A stretch of DNA of 64,000 nucleotides, taken from Todiramphus chloris collaris. Lineage: Eukaryota > Chordata > Aves > Coraciiformes > Alcedinidae. Every line of letters begins with the position of its first letter. The stretch's first letter is position 1. The notes beneath the pieces are model-generated. The model did no database searches. It was not told where the DNA came from and saw only the letters and a program-made list of their open reading frames with translations. The stretch lies in contig JANVCC010000130.1 of NCBI GenBank assembly GCA_025345505.1, positions 5,047,366 through 5,111,365 on the forward strand. Direction: 5' to 3'. The translations under genes and the position numbers were made by a program. Shown here in pieces: positions 37,901-49,900 of the stretch.

Positions 37901-38980
37901 TCAACCCAGGTCCAAGGAGGAAGTAAATATGGACGGAGAGAAATGGATTTATATTGAACACAATGAGGAGAAAATAATGAGCAGGGATCATCTGTGCAAG
38001 CCATTTCACATTGCAGAAGAAAGGCTGCAACCTCCAAGCTAACCAAATGTGAAAAAAGGCTTGCTGAGCCCCTGCCAGTACATGGAAATTCCAAGAACAA
38101 CAAGTTAATCCAATAAGAACAAATAAGACATTGAGATTGAGAAGTAAAGAGACAAATTGTGTTCATATTCCATGAAAATACAGAGCAACTGTAAGTCCTA
38201 TAAACTCCCCAAGATTATTTTTCCTGTCCAAGAAAATCACTTCTGTCTCATATGGCTTGAATTTAAAGCAACTAGCTTAAATCCTCGCCCATAATACAAT
38301 CACTGAGAAAATAAAGAGAAAGTAGGATCCAAGTTCAAAGCAAAGTGATGGAGCAGTGCATGGAGATGGGCACAGGGATGGTGTGCCAGGTGGACACAGG
38401 CCCCTGCCCCACGACTCTGACATGAGGCTTGGGCCAGATGAGGATTGTTTACCTTGAAAGGCTGTAAGAGCAGGAATCAAAGGGGAAACCCTCCAATGCC
38501 TAGGGTTTCTGAAGGGCTGTCACACCCCAAAGAGGTTGTCAGTGGCCACATGTGGATGCACGACAACTGCAAGATGTCATTTTTGTATTGACAAGCATCT
38601 GCAAGCGTTTGAGAAGAGGGAGGATATATCTAACCCTTCATTGCTTCACTTACGTAAAACTTTCTACTATATATTAGCAGTCTTCCCAGCTGTTTCAGGC
38701 ATAGATCATTTCAAGTTTTTCAGAGTAATTAGCTGCACAGTCCCTTTTCCCCTCTGGAACAGTTGATTTATAAGGTGATGGCAAGACTGTACTCCATCAG
38801 GTCGCCTAGCAGTGAGGGAGAGATGAAAACTGACTCTAAAACCTTTATCATTTTTAGGTGATAAGTTATAAACATTGCTGAGGAAAGGCAAGAAGATTGG
38901 AAAGCTCTGAGTATGACTTAAATGTAAAACAATGGGAAAATCAGGGCTAGGCTATGACTAAATTGCATGGGAGTCTAGAC
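34954..38980. other. Non-coding unique DNA, no gene seen
   Basis: Open frames up to 138 codons (37750-38166, - strand) and 136 codons (36774-37184, + strand) show no domain. A 36-base imperfect hairpin lies at 36316-36351. An A-run lies at 35479-35490. No repeat family recognised. Confidence 0.55.
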
Positions 38981-38996
38981 CACACACACACACACA
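38981..38996. repeat. (CA)8 microsatellite
   Basis: Eight perfect CA units, ending in AAAATACACAAA. Short, probably of low variability. Confidence 0.95.
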
Positions 38997-39635
38997 AAAT
39001 ACACAAACCTGTTCAGAGCTGAAGACCCGAGTATGGTTTTTTTCATCCCCACAGATGATAACTGAGAGGATCAATTCTCTGCCTGGAAGTACATACCTAC
39101 TTAGAAGAGCAACTTTGTAAAAAAACATCTTCTTTCTGTGAGTATTCAGTACCTACCATGCTTACTACAGCAACCACATGTGCATTAATTTTTGCTGCTG
39201 TTAGCACTGAAGAGCCAAGAGAGCCATGCAAGTCAATTCCAAAATGCAAGGAAATGGGGTTGCAAGCGAGAACAGACTGCGACCAGCAGCCTCCTTGCTG
39301 TCGGTGGCAACGTTCTGTCAGCATGACTGGCAGTGCCAGCAGTCAGTATAGAGAACAAAACAGGAATCCTCTAACCTTCTCCATTTACCACATTTAATCT
39401 GAGCTTGGCAATGCCCAGTCAACACAGAACTCCACATTGCTGCTTTTTTGTTTTTTTCTGAAAGACCTGCTGATCTGTCCACAGCGCAACACAAGAGCCA
39501 TGTGCAACATGTCTAGAAGGGTGCACATTTTCTCTCTTCTTTTTTTAACACTAAGGTCTGTTTTCTTCTTCCTGCCTCAGTTTTGCCTAATGATAAATCT
39601 ACAGAATACCTCCTTTGATTTGTTCGCTCATTTCT
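38997..39635. other. Non-coding unique DNA, no gene seen
   Basis: Short open frames (at most 79 codons) without domains. Nothing else recognised. Confidence 0.6.
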
Positions 39636-39663
39636 AAAAATAAAATAAAAAATAAAATAAATA
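39636..39663. repeat. (AAAAT)n microsatellite
   Basis: AAAATAAAAT-type units, about five, slightly irregular, ending in AAATAAAT. Confidence 0.9.
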
Positions 39664-42600
39664 ACTGGGAGGAAAGAGATGGTGTGTCTCTACAGTGTGA
39701 TGTGTATAAGATGTACTATGCTATAAATTTACATGCATGGAACAGTCAAATAAAAAGGCTAAAGTTCATTTTAAGGGGCCGTGCCACAAAGAAATGAAAC
39801 CACAGTGTTAGCTCCATTACCCAAAATGAGAAAATACTAGTTACAAAGAGATGCAAAGATAGGGGGAGAAGTAAAGACACTGTTTTGCTTTGCAGTGCCA
39901 GGGAGCACCCAGCAGAGCAGGACGGGGGGAGAAGAGCTTGCAGCCGGGCACGAGGCTCAGCACGGCTGGCAGCCCTGCAGTTTTCCTGCTGCCATGAGGG
40001 CCTTCCCAGGGCGTCTGAAAGCAAAACTTGGCAAGCAACATGGGAGCTGGATGGAAAGGGAGAAAGATTGGGGATTAAAAATGATCACGTTCCAGAAATA
40101 AAAATAAAATCCAGCCACCAATTTCTCCCTTACATAAGAGAACGCATGAGGATACATGCCAGTATATATCAGCAGTACAACACTCCCACTCACTGCCCCA
40201 TTCATGTTAGCTTGCACTGGTTTCTTCACTATTTATCAGAAGGAAGAGGCAGCAGGTTTTTTTTACAGAGTAATATAAATAACAAAGCTTGAAACAAGCT
40301 CTGCAGTAATGACAAAAGCATCATGGCTGGCTGTCAGGCACGCTCCCTTGTCTACTGGCAGCACAGGGATCCAATGTTGTGCTACCCAAGGCTGCAGCCA
40401 CCCACCACTGATGCAGGCACAGAACATGACCTTTGCCTCCACAAATAACAGTACTCCATCCAAGTGTCATTATTAAATTCTTTCATGTGTGATGCAAGCC
40501 ATCCCTGAGAATAAATAGCCTGGTACATGACTATGCAGGATGGCTTTATAGGGAGACAGTTTAAAGAAAACACTGCCCACACCAAATTAGACTTGGGCAA
40601 TTCAGAGCAAACTATGAAAGAGCATGGGCGTTTTTTAAAGTGTTGTGTTAAACACACTTCAAAATCCCAACATCTGACTATTTGTATTCTTTTATCTGAT
40701 GCTACATAATCCCTAGCCTCAGGTTCCAGAAACTGAAAGCACTTGAGCCGCAGACAAAATGGTGTCAGCCTCACCAAAATCCCACCGAGTGCCCAGTCAG
40801 AGCTGACCGGGTGAGCACGTCCAGTCAGCGCTAACTCTAATCCCATTAGGTCCAAGCCAAGGACTGCTCTCCCTTAATGCACAAAAGCACGAGTTTGCCA
40901 AAGTTTTGGCTGGCAGTCCAAGTCTATACTCAGACAAAAAAAAAAAATCTAAAAATAGCATCAGTGTTCTAATTATATCTCCCTCAAATATTAATAAAAT
41001 ATTACAGTCATTAAAAATAGACCTTTCAAAAAAATCAAGCCCTTTCCAAGGTTTTCATCCACCAGCATCTCTCTCCAAAGCATTCCTACTGTTCATTGCC
41101 TTCACTCATCTGCTCTCATCCTCAGGCACAAGAGGTCACACATTGACCCTCTCAGACCAGAAGAGATACATACATTTCCACCCACACACAGGAGGGGTGT
41201 CAGATCAGATCTCTTATTTAGGGAGGAGGAGGGAGTCTGAGCTTCCTGAGAAGGGGGTTCAAATCACATTGGCATTGCCTTTTGAATTTTCTTTTCTAAA
41301 TTCCTATCCTGCAGAGGTATTTAGGCAGCACCGGGCAACTCTGCTGCTCACCACATAATGCGTTGTCCACATGTCGCACTCTCTTTTGTCCAAGCTGGTT
41401 TTAGCTGGCTGGGCAGGGAGGTGAATTCTTTGTTTAAATCAAAAACTTTTACAATCTTCAGGATTCCCTTTATGTTATTCAAATAACAAAAACAATCAAA
41501 AAGTCCATTTCGGGCTTAGCCTTGTGAGATGACACTGAAGTAATTCACTGCTCCTTGCTGCTGCCTTACAGTAGACCAAGAGGGAATTCCTGGTAGGAAT
41601 GAGTCTCATCCCCACAATAAGGGACAGTTTGGCTTTCACCTTGAGTCCACTCACTTCCCATGACACCTTCATTGAGCTCACAGGTCTCTTATGGAACTGA
41701 AGGAAAGGGGATGACTAAAGAACAGATAATGCCATGGCAGTGCATTACTGGAAGATGTTCAGATGCTGTCACTTATAGACCCTCTATAGGAGAGAATAGC
41801 AAGTGGGGAAGTCCTCTGCCCACATTCCTCTTTCCATAGGGATGGGTGGCAAATGAATTAGCCTAATGGTATTTGAAGAAGCATCAAGATTTTGCTGGAG
41901 TTTTCACCTCGAGTTTTCAGGAGGAAGCCTGATCAAGGCAAAGGTAACGTTACACCTAGAGGCATTGTAGGGGTAAGAGCATAGGCAATTCAGTGGCTAC
42001 AGACAGGCATTCAAAAATCTACTGCATGGTCTCTCTAGCTCATCAGTTCATAAGCTCTAATGGTCCAGGGGATATTTTATAGCACTCCTGCTCCCTCCCT
42101 GATACAGCTTGACAGCAGTATAATGTCTTGATCTCTAAGCTGTGCTGGCCCAAACATCCGCTGAAGAAAAATTAAGAAAAGAGCAGCTGTGTAAAGGATA
42201 AACAACACAAACTTTATCATCTCTGTTTTTTCCTCCACTAATATTCTGTTTATTCACAGAACTACTTTATTTTATTGGCAATTTTGGCGTTCAGCTGGTT
42301 TCAGTCTATACAAAGTCCTTTTCCAATGTCACGATGCTGAACTGCGCCAGTTATGGGTCAAACCCTACATGTAGAAGACACGCTGTATTTCCTGTTTTCC
42401 AGTCCTTGATCTCTGGGTTATTATCCATCAGAGGTTTGCCAGAGGTGATCTGCCTGACACATAACAGCTTCAAAGTCAGGCTGGGCAACTGCTTGATGAA
42501 GGATGCTTAACATGTACGTTCCTGGTCCTTGTCTTCTCTTTCACGTGCATCTTTTGCCCTCTCAGCCAACCAGCACCATGGCCATAAATCTTCCTCGGGA

Positions 42601-43006
42601 CATGCTTCGAGAGTCCACAGAAACATGTGAGCTTGTTCATGCAGCAGCACTGTGGTGGGAAGGCAGTGGCTGACAATCAAGAAACTTCTCCCTTCAGGTG
42701 GCCTGCTCTTCCTCGTCAGCCACACACTGTGGAGAAAAGTAGCTGAAAATCATCTGTCCTGCCAAAAAGGACAGAAGAGTTTCTTGTGGGCACCATGACA
42801 GTTTTATATATTTATTTATTTTACTCATTTACCACACTCTAGTCCCTAGCTTGATTTTCCTTAATCTTACAAATCGCCTGCCAAGGACATAGAGCATCTG
42901 GCTTTCTTCAGCAAATAAACTGTTTGCCATGTGTCTGCTGTCCAAAAAGACTTGCTGCCCCCAAGTTACAATCCTGAAAAGGACTCTGTCAACATGTTTT
43001 ATCAAC
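39664..43006. other. Non-coding unique DNA, no gene seen
   Basis: The longest open frames are 157 codons (40382-40855, - strand) and 150 codons (40906-41358, + strand), with no recognisable domain. Positions 39890-40030 are mildly GC-rich with about five CpG, too weak to call a promoter. A T run lies near 40258-40264 and an A run near 40936-40947. Confidence 0.55.
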
Positions 43007-43036
43007 TAATAATAATAATAATAATAAAAAAAAAAA
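43007..43036. repeat. (TAA)n microsatellite followed by an A run
   Basis: About seven TAA units (43007-43027) run into an A-only tract to 43036. Such runs are often variable. Confidence 0.95.
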
Positions 43037-43744
43037 CCCTCCTGTGTTTTTCTCGCAGCTATTTATAAAACGTCTCCAGAAGCCAGACACTGAATCAGCC
43101 TCCTTATCCAACTTCTGTTTCTACCAATGCAAATGCTCTCGGGTTTGTTTTTGGAGGGGTTGTTCAAAAACAGCTGGGCTGCTGGCATTCAAGCTATTCC
43201 TTTATTTAAGGGGTTTTGTTCTGACTACAAAGACGCAGATTCAGAGATCATTCACAGACTTAAAGTCAAGCATTGACTAAAAGTCAAGCATATACTTAAT
43301 TACTTCACTGCACTGGGACCTAAAGCATTGGCATTGAAGCAAAACAGTACACAAGCAGCCTTCCCAAACAAGCAGACACAAATGTTCCCAACAGGATGAA
43401 CACTTGCAGAGCTAGTGCTGTGGTAGCAGAAAAGGGGTTGTAAATTCCACCCACCCAACTAAGTCAAGTGAGTCAAAGCAGTTAAATAGGTTGGGGCAAA
43501 GAGTGTGTGCACACAGCTCTCACTGTGTGTCTGGGGCAGAATGTGGAGGGGATTGCATCCCCAGAGAGTTCCACACAAGGGCTGGCTGCATGGCTCACGC
43601 TCGGGCAGAGAGCATCGGCAAGGAATTTTAGCCTAGTGTGTCACACATCCCTGCTGCTCCTGGTGCTAAAAATTTGCCGTGAACTGGCTGGGTGTACTAG
43701 AGTGCAACAAGAATGGTCACAAAGTCTCATGAAAAGCTGTATAA
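43037..43744. other. Non-coding unique DNA, no gene seen
   Basis: Short open frames (at most 81 codons) without domains. No repeat recognised. Confidence 0.6.
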
Positions 43745-43911
43745 GGATCTGATCCAAACCACACTGAAATCAAGGCAAAGACTCCCACAGATTTAAATAG
43801 GTATTAGATCTAGACCTCAGACTTGTAAAATCTTCAGGGCAAGGGCCATGGCTTTGTTACAATGCACAGTGTGCACTTCATGTGCTCTCTAAGTAATAAT
43901 AAATAAGAATT
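43745..43911 (+). repeat. Old amniote interspersed repeat with AATAAT tail
   Basis: The left half has GATCTGATCC, then TGAAATCAAGGCAAAGACTCCC and AGATTTAAATAGG, resembling an inverted pair of TGAAGTCAATGGGA-like motifs. The right half reads TTGTAAAATCTTCAGGGCAAGGGCC, then ACAGTGTGCACTTC, and ends in AAGTAATAATAAATAAG. This order matches, from memory, a repeat seen in many turtle, crocodile and bird sequences whose 3' part contains a GTAAGCTCTTTGGGGCAGGG-like motif and an AATAATAA tail. I cannot give the family name. It is strongly diverged and therefore old. Shorter possible relatives are at 7071 and 7520. Confidence 0.6.
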
Positions 43912-46900
43912 TGGAGGTAATTTGACAGAGGGCTGGGAAGAAGTTTCAAAAGCTTTCCAAACAGGCTTGTTATCCCAGCATACTAATGTATTCTACCAAA
44001 GCTGTGTTAATCTTTTTAAATACCTTTTACAAAGACTGTAAAATCCTAGTTGGTTACGTGGGTTGCAAACACTCTGCAGCAGTTATTCATTTCACATGAA
44101 CAGCTCAGCTTGCATAAAAATAAAATAAAAAGCCTATCTATCTGTTATTATTCCTTTGCACAAAATTAATGGCTTGCTGCCATCCTTGGCTGCACAAAAT
44201 CTTTGAAATCTTTTCTGCTCCCCTTTCTATGCTTTTCCTCCAGCATGAGACACAACTCAAAAAAGTTATCTTCAGGTTCAGAAGTCAACAAACTATCTAT
44301 CACTTTCAGGGCTCTGCAGAGGAAGACAAATAAACACAGGAATGAAGGGACAATGGAATCTCTAAAATGCACCCCATTTCCTTTGACTAACCAACTGATA
44401 GACACAAACTGGCTCTTGCGGTTCACACTGAAGAATGACTGTAAAAGCTTTTGACAGCTAAATGAAATGGGGTGGGTTTTTTACAAAAAGATACTCAATT
44501 TAGGACTGTTACTTCCCTGTGAGTAAGACAACTTATCTCTGCCAGCTTTGACTGAGCCGTAGACTGGCCCCTTCAGTCTTACCTAGGAAGTGCACAGGGC
44601 CTCTGTCTGTCTGCTTTGTGTCAGCGAAGGACTTTTCCTTCCCACCTCTTCAAGACCCTCAGGTTACAATTTACTGGCTGAAGCACCACGAGAACAAAAC
44701 CTAGAATATCACCTGGAATCTTTCATGGCATTTAAAGGAGCTAATGGGCAAAACCCAGACCCATCATATATCCTTTGCTTGGTATCAAGGCGAGGATATA
44801 TTTGTTTTACTGGAACTGTTTATTCCAGGATCTCTACTGGGATACTGACATTTTGCAAATGCTTCCTCTGAGATATGCTATCAGTTTGCAAAACAGGCTC
44901 TTTGAGTGCTCTCATCAGTTGTGCACACAGATAACTTAAGATGACAAGTAAGGCAAAGCACAACAGATTATCAGCTGAAAGGGAGATGCTGATCTCTGTG
45001 ACAGTCATGAGAAGTCTGCAGTAACTCAGCTGGGCTCCATCAAGTTATTTGCCCTCCACAAATGCCAGCAAGTTTGGACACTGTCCCAGGAGGAGGGAGG
45101 ATGCTTGCTTTTGCAGCTTTGTAAACCCGACTGTGCACTGGTAGGTGTGAGCACAAGTAGTCACAAGTCCCCTTCACTCTTAGTGGGCCTCTGAGAACCT
45201 TGCAGGTTTAGAGGACAGGCTGCTGTGTGTAAACTGTTCTGCTGGAGAAGGCAAACAGCCATGTCCAGATGGACAAGAGCAGTGTAAGTCTGCCTAAGGC
45301 AGCAAAAACTGGGAGGACAGAATTATCTTTACTGAGGTCTCATAAGTAAGTCAGGGAAAATTTTGCTCTGCTGACTAATTGTTTTTCACCTGAGCAATTG
45401 CAGTCAGAACCTCACCTGAGGCTGAAACATAGGGAGGGGGGGCACAAGCCCTCACTTATGTTCTTCACACATTACTTCACCAGAGGCAATCACGAGTTAC
45501 TGTTCTCATTCCTTGTTTCTCCATTTAGCTATTCTGAAAACAAAGCCCTTTCGGTCAAATGGAGGATTTAAACAATGTACTCAAAACCTGTCATCTGCCC
45601 TCCACTGTAAAACCCCACAGGCCACTTCTCCACTAGTCCATCTCTAGAGTAGCCTCCCAGCCACCAGAGCTGCAGCAGCTGAGGATGAGGCCCCGTCTGA
45701 GAGGGTGTTAGGGGTGTTTTGACACACTAATTGCAAGGCTCACTTACATTGTCATAAAATGAATAAATTCAGAGTTTAGAGCTGTCTTAAGAAACATCAG
45801 AAAGTCAAACAAAAATTGGACCCTTCAGTCATGGAAGAGCCACCTGAATCTTCCGTAAGGAAGACGTATATGTTTAACCTCTAGGTTCATATGAGATGTT
45901 CTGCTGGAATTAAATACTTCCTGCCTCCATTCTTCTTTGCGAACTCTGTTCTCGATCTGATCTAAATCTCCCTTGATCCACTAGTAGTTTTCAACCTTTT
46001 CATCAAACTTTCACTAGTGAGCCAATGACTTTGTCCAGCAAAGTCTCTCAGAAGGGGCTTTTTGGATGAGGTGGTGATCTCTTCCATCTGTATTCTTGCT
46101 CAAGACATTGCGGTACATCCTCACTATTACAGCAGAGTTCCTTAGTCTGAACCATGACCGATCTTCTGATAGAGCTCTCTTGATGACTGTACTAGGACCA
46201 GTTTCACCTGCCAGTTGCATCACTACGCTAATCCTCATTTTTAATTGTGATGTTTTCCTAACCCTAATGCAAGTTCTCCTAAACCTCTACTCCGTCAACT
46301 AACCTTTTGTCCCTCTGTCACCCCTTCAGAAGTGTCTGCTTATATCAATGTCTCAGTTATAGCTATTCTTTCATGTTTTAATCACTGCAGCATCCCTATT
46401 TAGGTTATTCCTGAGTAGCAAAGTGTAGAAAAGACAACAGAGCTTTCCACTCTCCCCTCCAAGTGAATAATTGTCCTCAGTGCAACAGCATACCACTCTC
46501 TGCAAGATTAGTTTGAAGTAAGCCTATGTGAAATTACCTGCAAATATACCCCTTGTGATACCTTCAGATAGAGTAGGAAACAATTTCAACTCCATAAAAT
46601 GCACATACAAAAGAGAAAGAAATGTGCTCCTTCCTCTGCCATACTGAGACAATTCCTTGAGTAGCTGCAGGAGTTAAACAGGGAACTAGGAGGAGGTTGC
46701 AACTGCAGCACCTCCCTCTGCCTCTAGCCACATCCTCCTCTTTATCTACAAACTCATCATCTCTTATTAGAAGGATGAAGGGCAGCAGCTTTATTCACTC
46801 AAGAGGTAGGGGGGACACTTGTGCTAAGCAGGAGATAGAGCTCAGAAAAGCTTAGGCAAGAGGGAGGTGGATGAAGAATGGCAGCGCTGAAGGGAAGTGA

Positions 46901-49900
46901 CTTGCCCCACAAGAAGTTTGTGCCAGGGTGCAGAACAGGGTCTTGTCACTTGAATCTCAACCCTCACCTTTAGCACATATAGATCTTTTCATTTTCTATT
47001 TACTGCTTCTCACTCTGATGTCTGGGCTATTTTAACCATATGTATAGTTGGACTGAACTGGCTGTCTGAAGCAAAGGAAGCTGCACCAGCAGATCCGAGC
47101 TTGACATTTATGTACATGTAGAGAAGGTGCTTTGCTGTTCATCGATCTTTCAGCTGACTGTGAGCATGTTTCCTTAAAAGAAAATAAATAAACAAAAATA
47201 TTTTCTTTCAGATTTGCCCTGTTTGGTGAGCTGTAAACAACCATTCCCAAAATGCAAAAGTGCCACGAGGATGAAGTGTTTGGACATGCCAAACAAAAAT
47301 TTAAGTACATGACTTTGGAAGGAAAAACCTGTCTTTCTGAAAGCATAATGATGCACCTGGGGGGAGCACAGCAAGAGCTGACTCAGGACAAGTACAATAC
47401 AGCAGGCACAGATTTATGAGCTTCTCAAAAATGTTCAAATGTCCAGCACTTGTCATGCAGCCCTGTCAGACACAAAAATCACTTAATGGGCTATAATGAA
47501 CATACATTCACCAAAGCAAGTAGTGTAGTTACCATCTGCATTTCTTTGTGGCACTTAATGAATGGAATATCTCCTGGTCAGTAGAGCTGGCTGCGTCAAT
47601 CTTTATCTTTGCTCTATTTAATATCTGTGTTTAAGATGATGAACTAAAACGATAATTTGCAAATAGTCTTGAAGCAGCAAGGAGACAGACAGTTTGAAAC
47701 ACCCTGCAGTGTCAGTGAAAGGTTTCATCGCATATCTATCATTACCAACATGCTTATCTTATTAAACACTCTTTATATGGTTGCTTTTTTTAAGGCCTGA
47801 CATTTCACACATTCCAGATATTTGACACTTAGGGACAGATCTGCTCTTAAGTCAGCCTTTACTTTTGAGTGGGTTATCACTGGCTAAAGCTCACCTCTCC
47901 TGGGGCAATATGCCCCAAAATTGCACTTCGGCCCATGGCAGGCTATTTAAAGATCTGAGATGGGCAACAGTACATCCCCCTTTGCTCTCTCCACAGTTTG
48001 GCAATATGGAGTTAACCTTTCAGAGAGACAGGAGTAAAGCTTTACTGTGGGTTTGCAAGAGGTTCAATCTTGCTGCTGTAATAATGATTACCCAGCAAGC
48101 TTGGAAGGCAGAGTCTGTTATTATGTCTGACAGAAGCACACGGTTTTTATTGGGACCAGGCACACAGAACAGATCAAGCTGAGACATGGTGAGGGAATAT
48201 AATCTGGTTCTTAGTTCATTGCTATAGTCTACAGCATGTGCGCAAGTTTGACAGATAATTGCAACTTTGGGGGTTTTTTTCCACACATTGCTGTAACATT
48301 TTTCTTTTTAAAGGTAGAGGCAGAAATATCTGCCCTTGACAAAAGTGTCCAAGCTTACTAGAGACTGTTTTTGCCAGTCTTTGTCCAGAAAGAGCTCTAT
48401 AAGTACATATACTTGAAGTGCTCTGGTGGGAAATCCCCTACTGAAAAAGAAGCCCATGTTCCCATGCAAGAAAGGACTTTTTATGTACTGATGTGAGAGA
48501 GGTGATACACACTATCAGCCTGGCAGGTAGAAGTTCACTTACTTATTCTGTTGATTAATATTGTTTGTGTGGCTTTCTGCAACATGTAAGTGGAATTAGC
48601 TTTAAAGCATTTGTATTTTGGGACATGACTTGTTTTTCTGGCCATGGCCTTGGATGTACAATCAAGAGTTTTTTAGCAACACAAAAATACCTCTCAGCAT
48701 TCTCCTATGATCTTGTAGGTGCAGTCTGGCATTAGAATGCCTTCCCAAGAACTGCATTTAGACTGCAGACTGGTAATATTGGTATTTCCCAGTTTGCAAG
48801 AGCACGGCTTGGCAAACACGGCATTCTTCTAAAGCATTTCTAGTGTGCATTTAACTGAGCTTTTAAAAAGGAGACATACCAATGAATTCCAGACAGAGCA
48901 AGACAGGGATGGTCAAGATAACCTCTCAGTCCTAACACATTTTGAGGTGAAATCACTCTAACCTTTGAGTGAGTCATCAGCAGGGGAGCAGTCAGACTGA
49001 TTTTACTGCCCTTTGCCACCAAGCTGCAGAGCTGGTAGGCAAGTTTGGAGTAGAGAGCAAGGACCTGCAAATGCTAACTTCTTCTGGTCCATTTAGGCCT
49101 TATTTCTTCTTTACTCTGCTCCTTCTCACTACCTGTTTTCATCTCCATTTCCTGTCTCCATCTCACCTCCACCTTTCTCCTCTCCATACGCAAAGGAACA
49201 TCCCAGTCCCCAACACCAGTCACACCCTCCCTTCTCTCTCCTTACCTGTATGACAACTGATTTGCCTTTACCTTACTTTTCTGCTCCACAGGTGAGTCCT
49301 TAGTCCTTTCTCTAATTGTGTGAATTACTTTTCTCCTTGATTCAGAATCCATGGGGCTTTGAGAGGGGGTAGCCATTTCTGTTGCATCACACTTGTGTAG
49401 CCAGCAGCAGCTGGGAAGGAGGGCCACTAACCCCAAATTGTGCACTCCTCACCATCTCATGAAACCACAGGACAGACCTTCACATGCTCGTCCCTGCCGC
49501 ATGTATCTCACCTTCCTTCTTCAAGCATAAAAATCAAACTCTACATACAGCTGACAGTAGCTATTACAGGGGAAGGGCTACTTGGCCTCTTCTATCAGAA
49601 GACTCAACCATGTATAATCCTGTCAAACTTCTAATGTTTTTCAGCCATTTCAGAAATAAATGCACAGGCACAACAGTGTAAGCTGTCTGCTAGTCTTGTT
49701 AAGCCCTCTCTCTGTCCTAGGGAACGGAGGTTACAGGCTGGGTCAAACACTGGTGGAGATGCAAAGGTAGACACCTGCAAGTTCTTGCCTTCATTTTAAG
49801 TCTAAGGTAAACAGTCCATGGCACCTGGAGGCTGGCGCGCTGACCCAGGAATCAAGAGGAGGAATTTAGGTCAGTTTACAGCTCTTATTTTCTATTTGTT

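Noticed and set aside
40382-41358. 157- and 150-codon open frames on opposite strands
   Set aside because: Neither has a domain, and the composition is that of ordinary non-coding DNA.
48880-48965. Possible small CR1 3' fragment
   Set aside because: Only scattered words resemble CR1 and their order does not fit either orientation.
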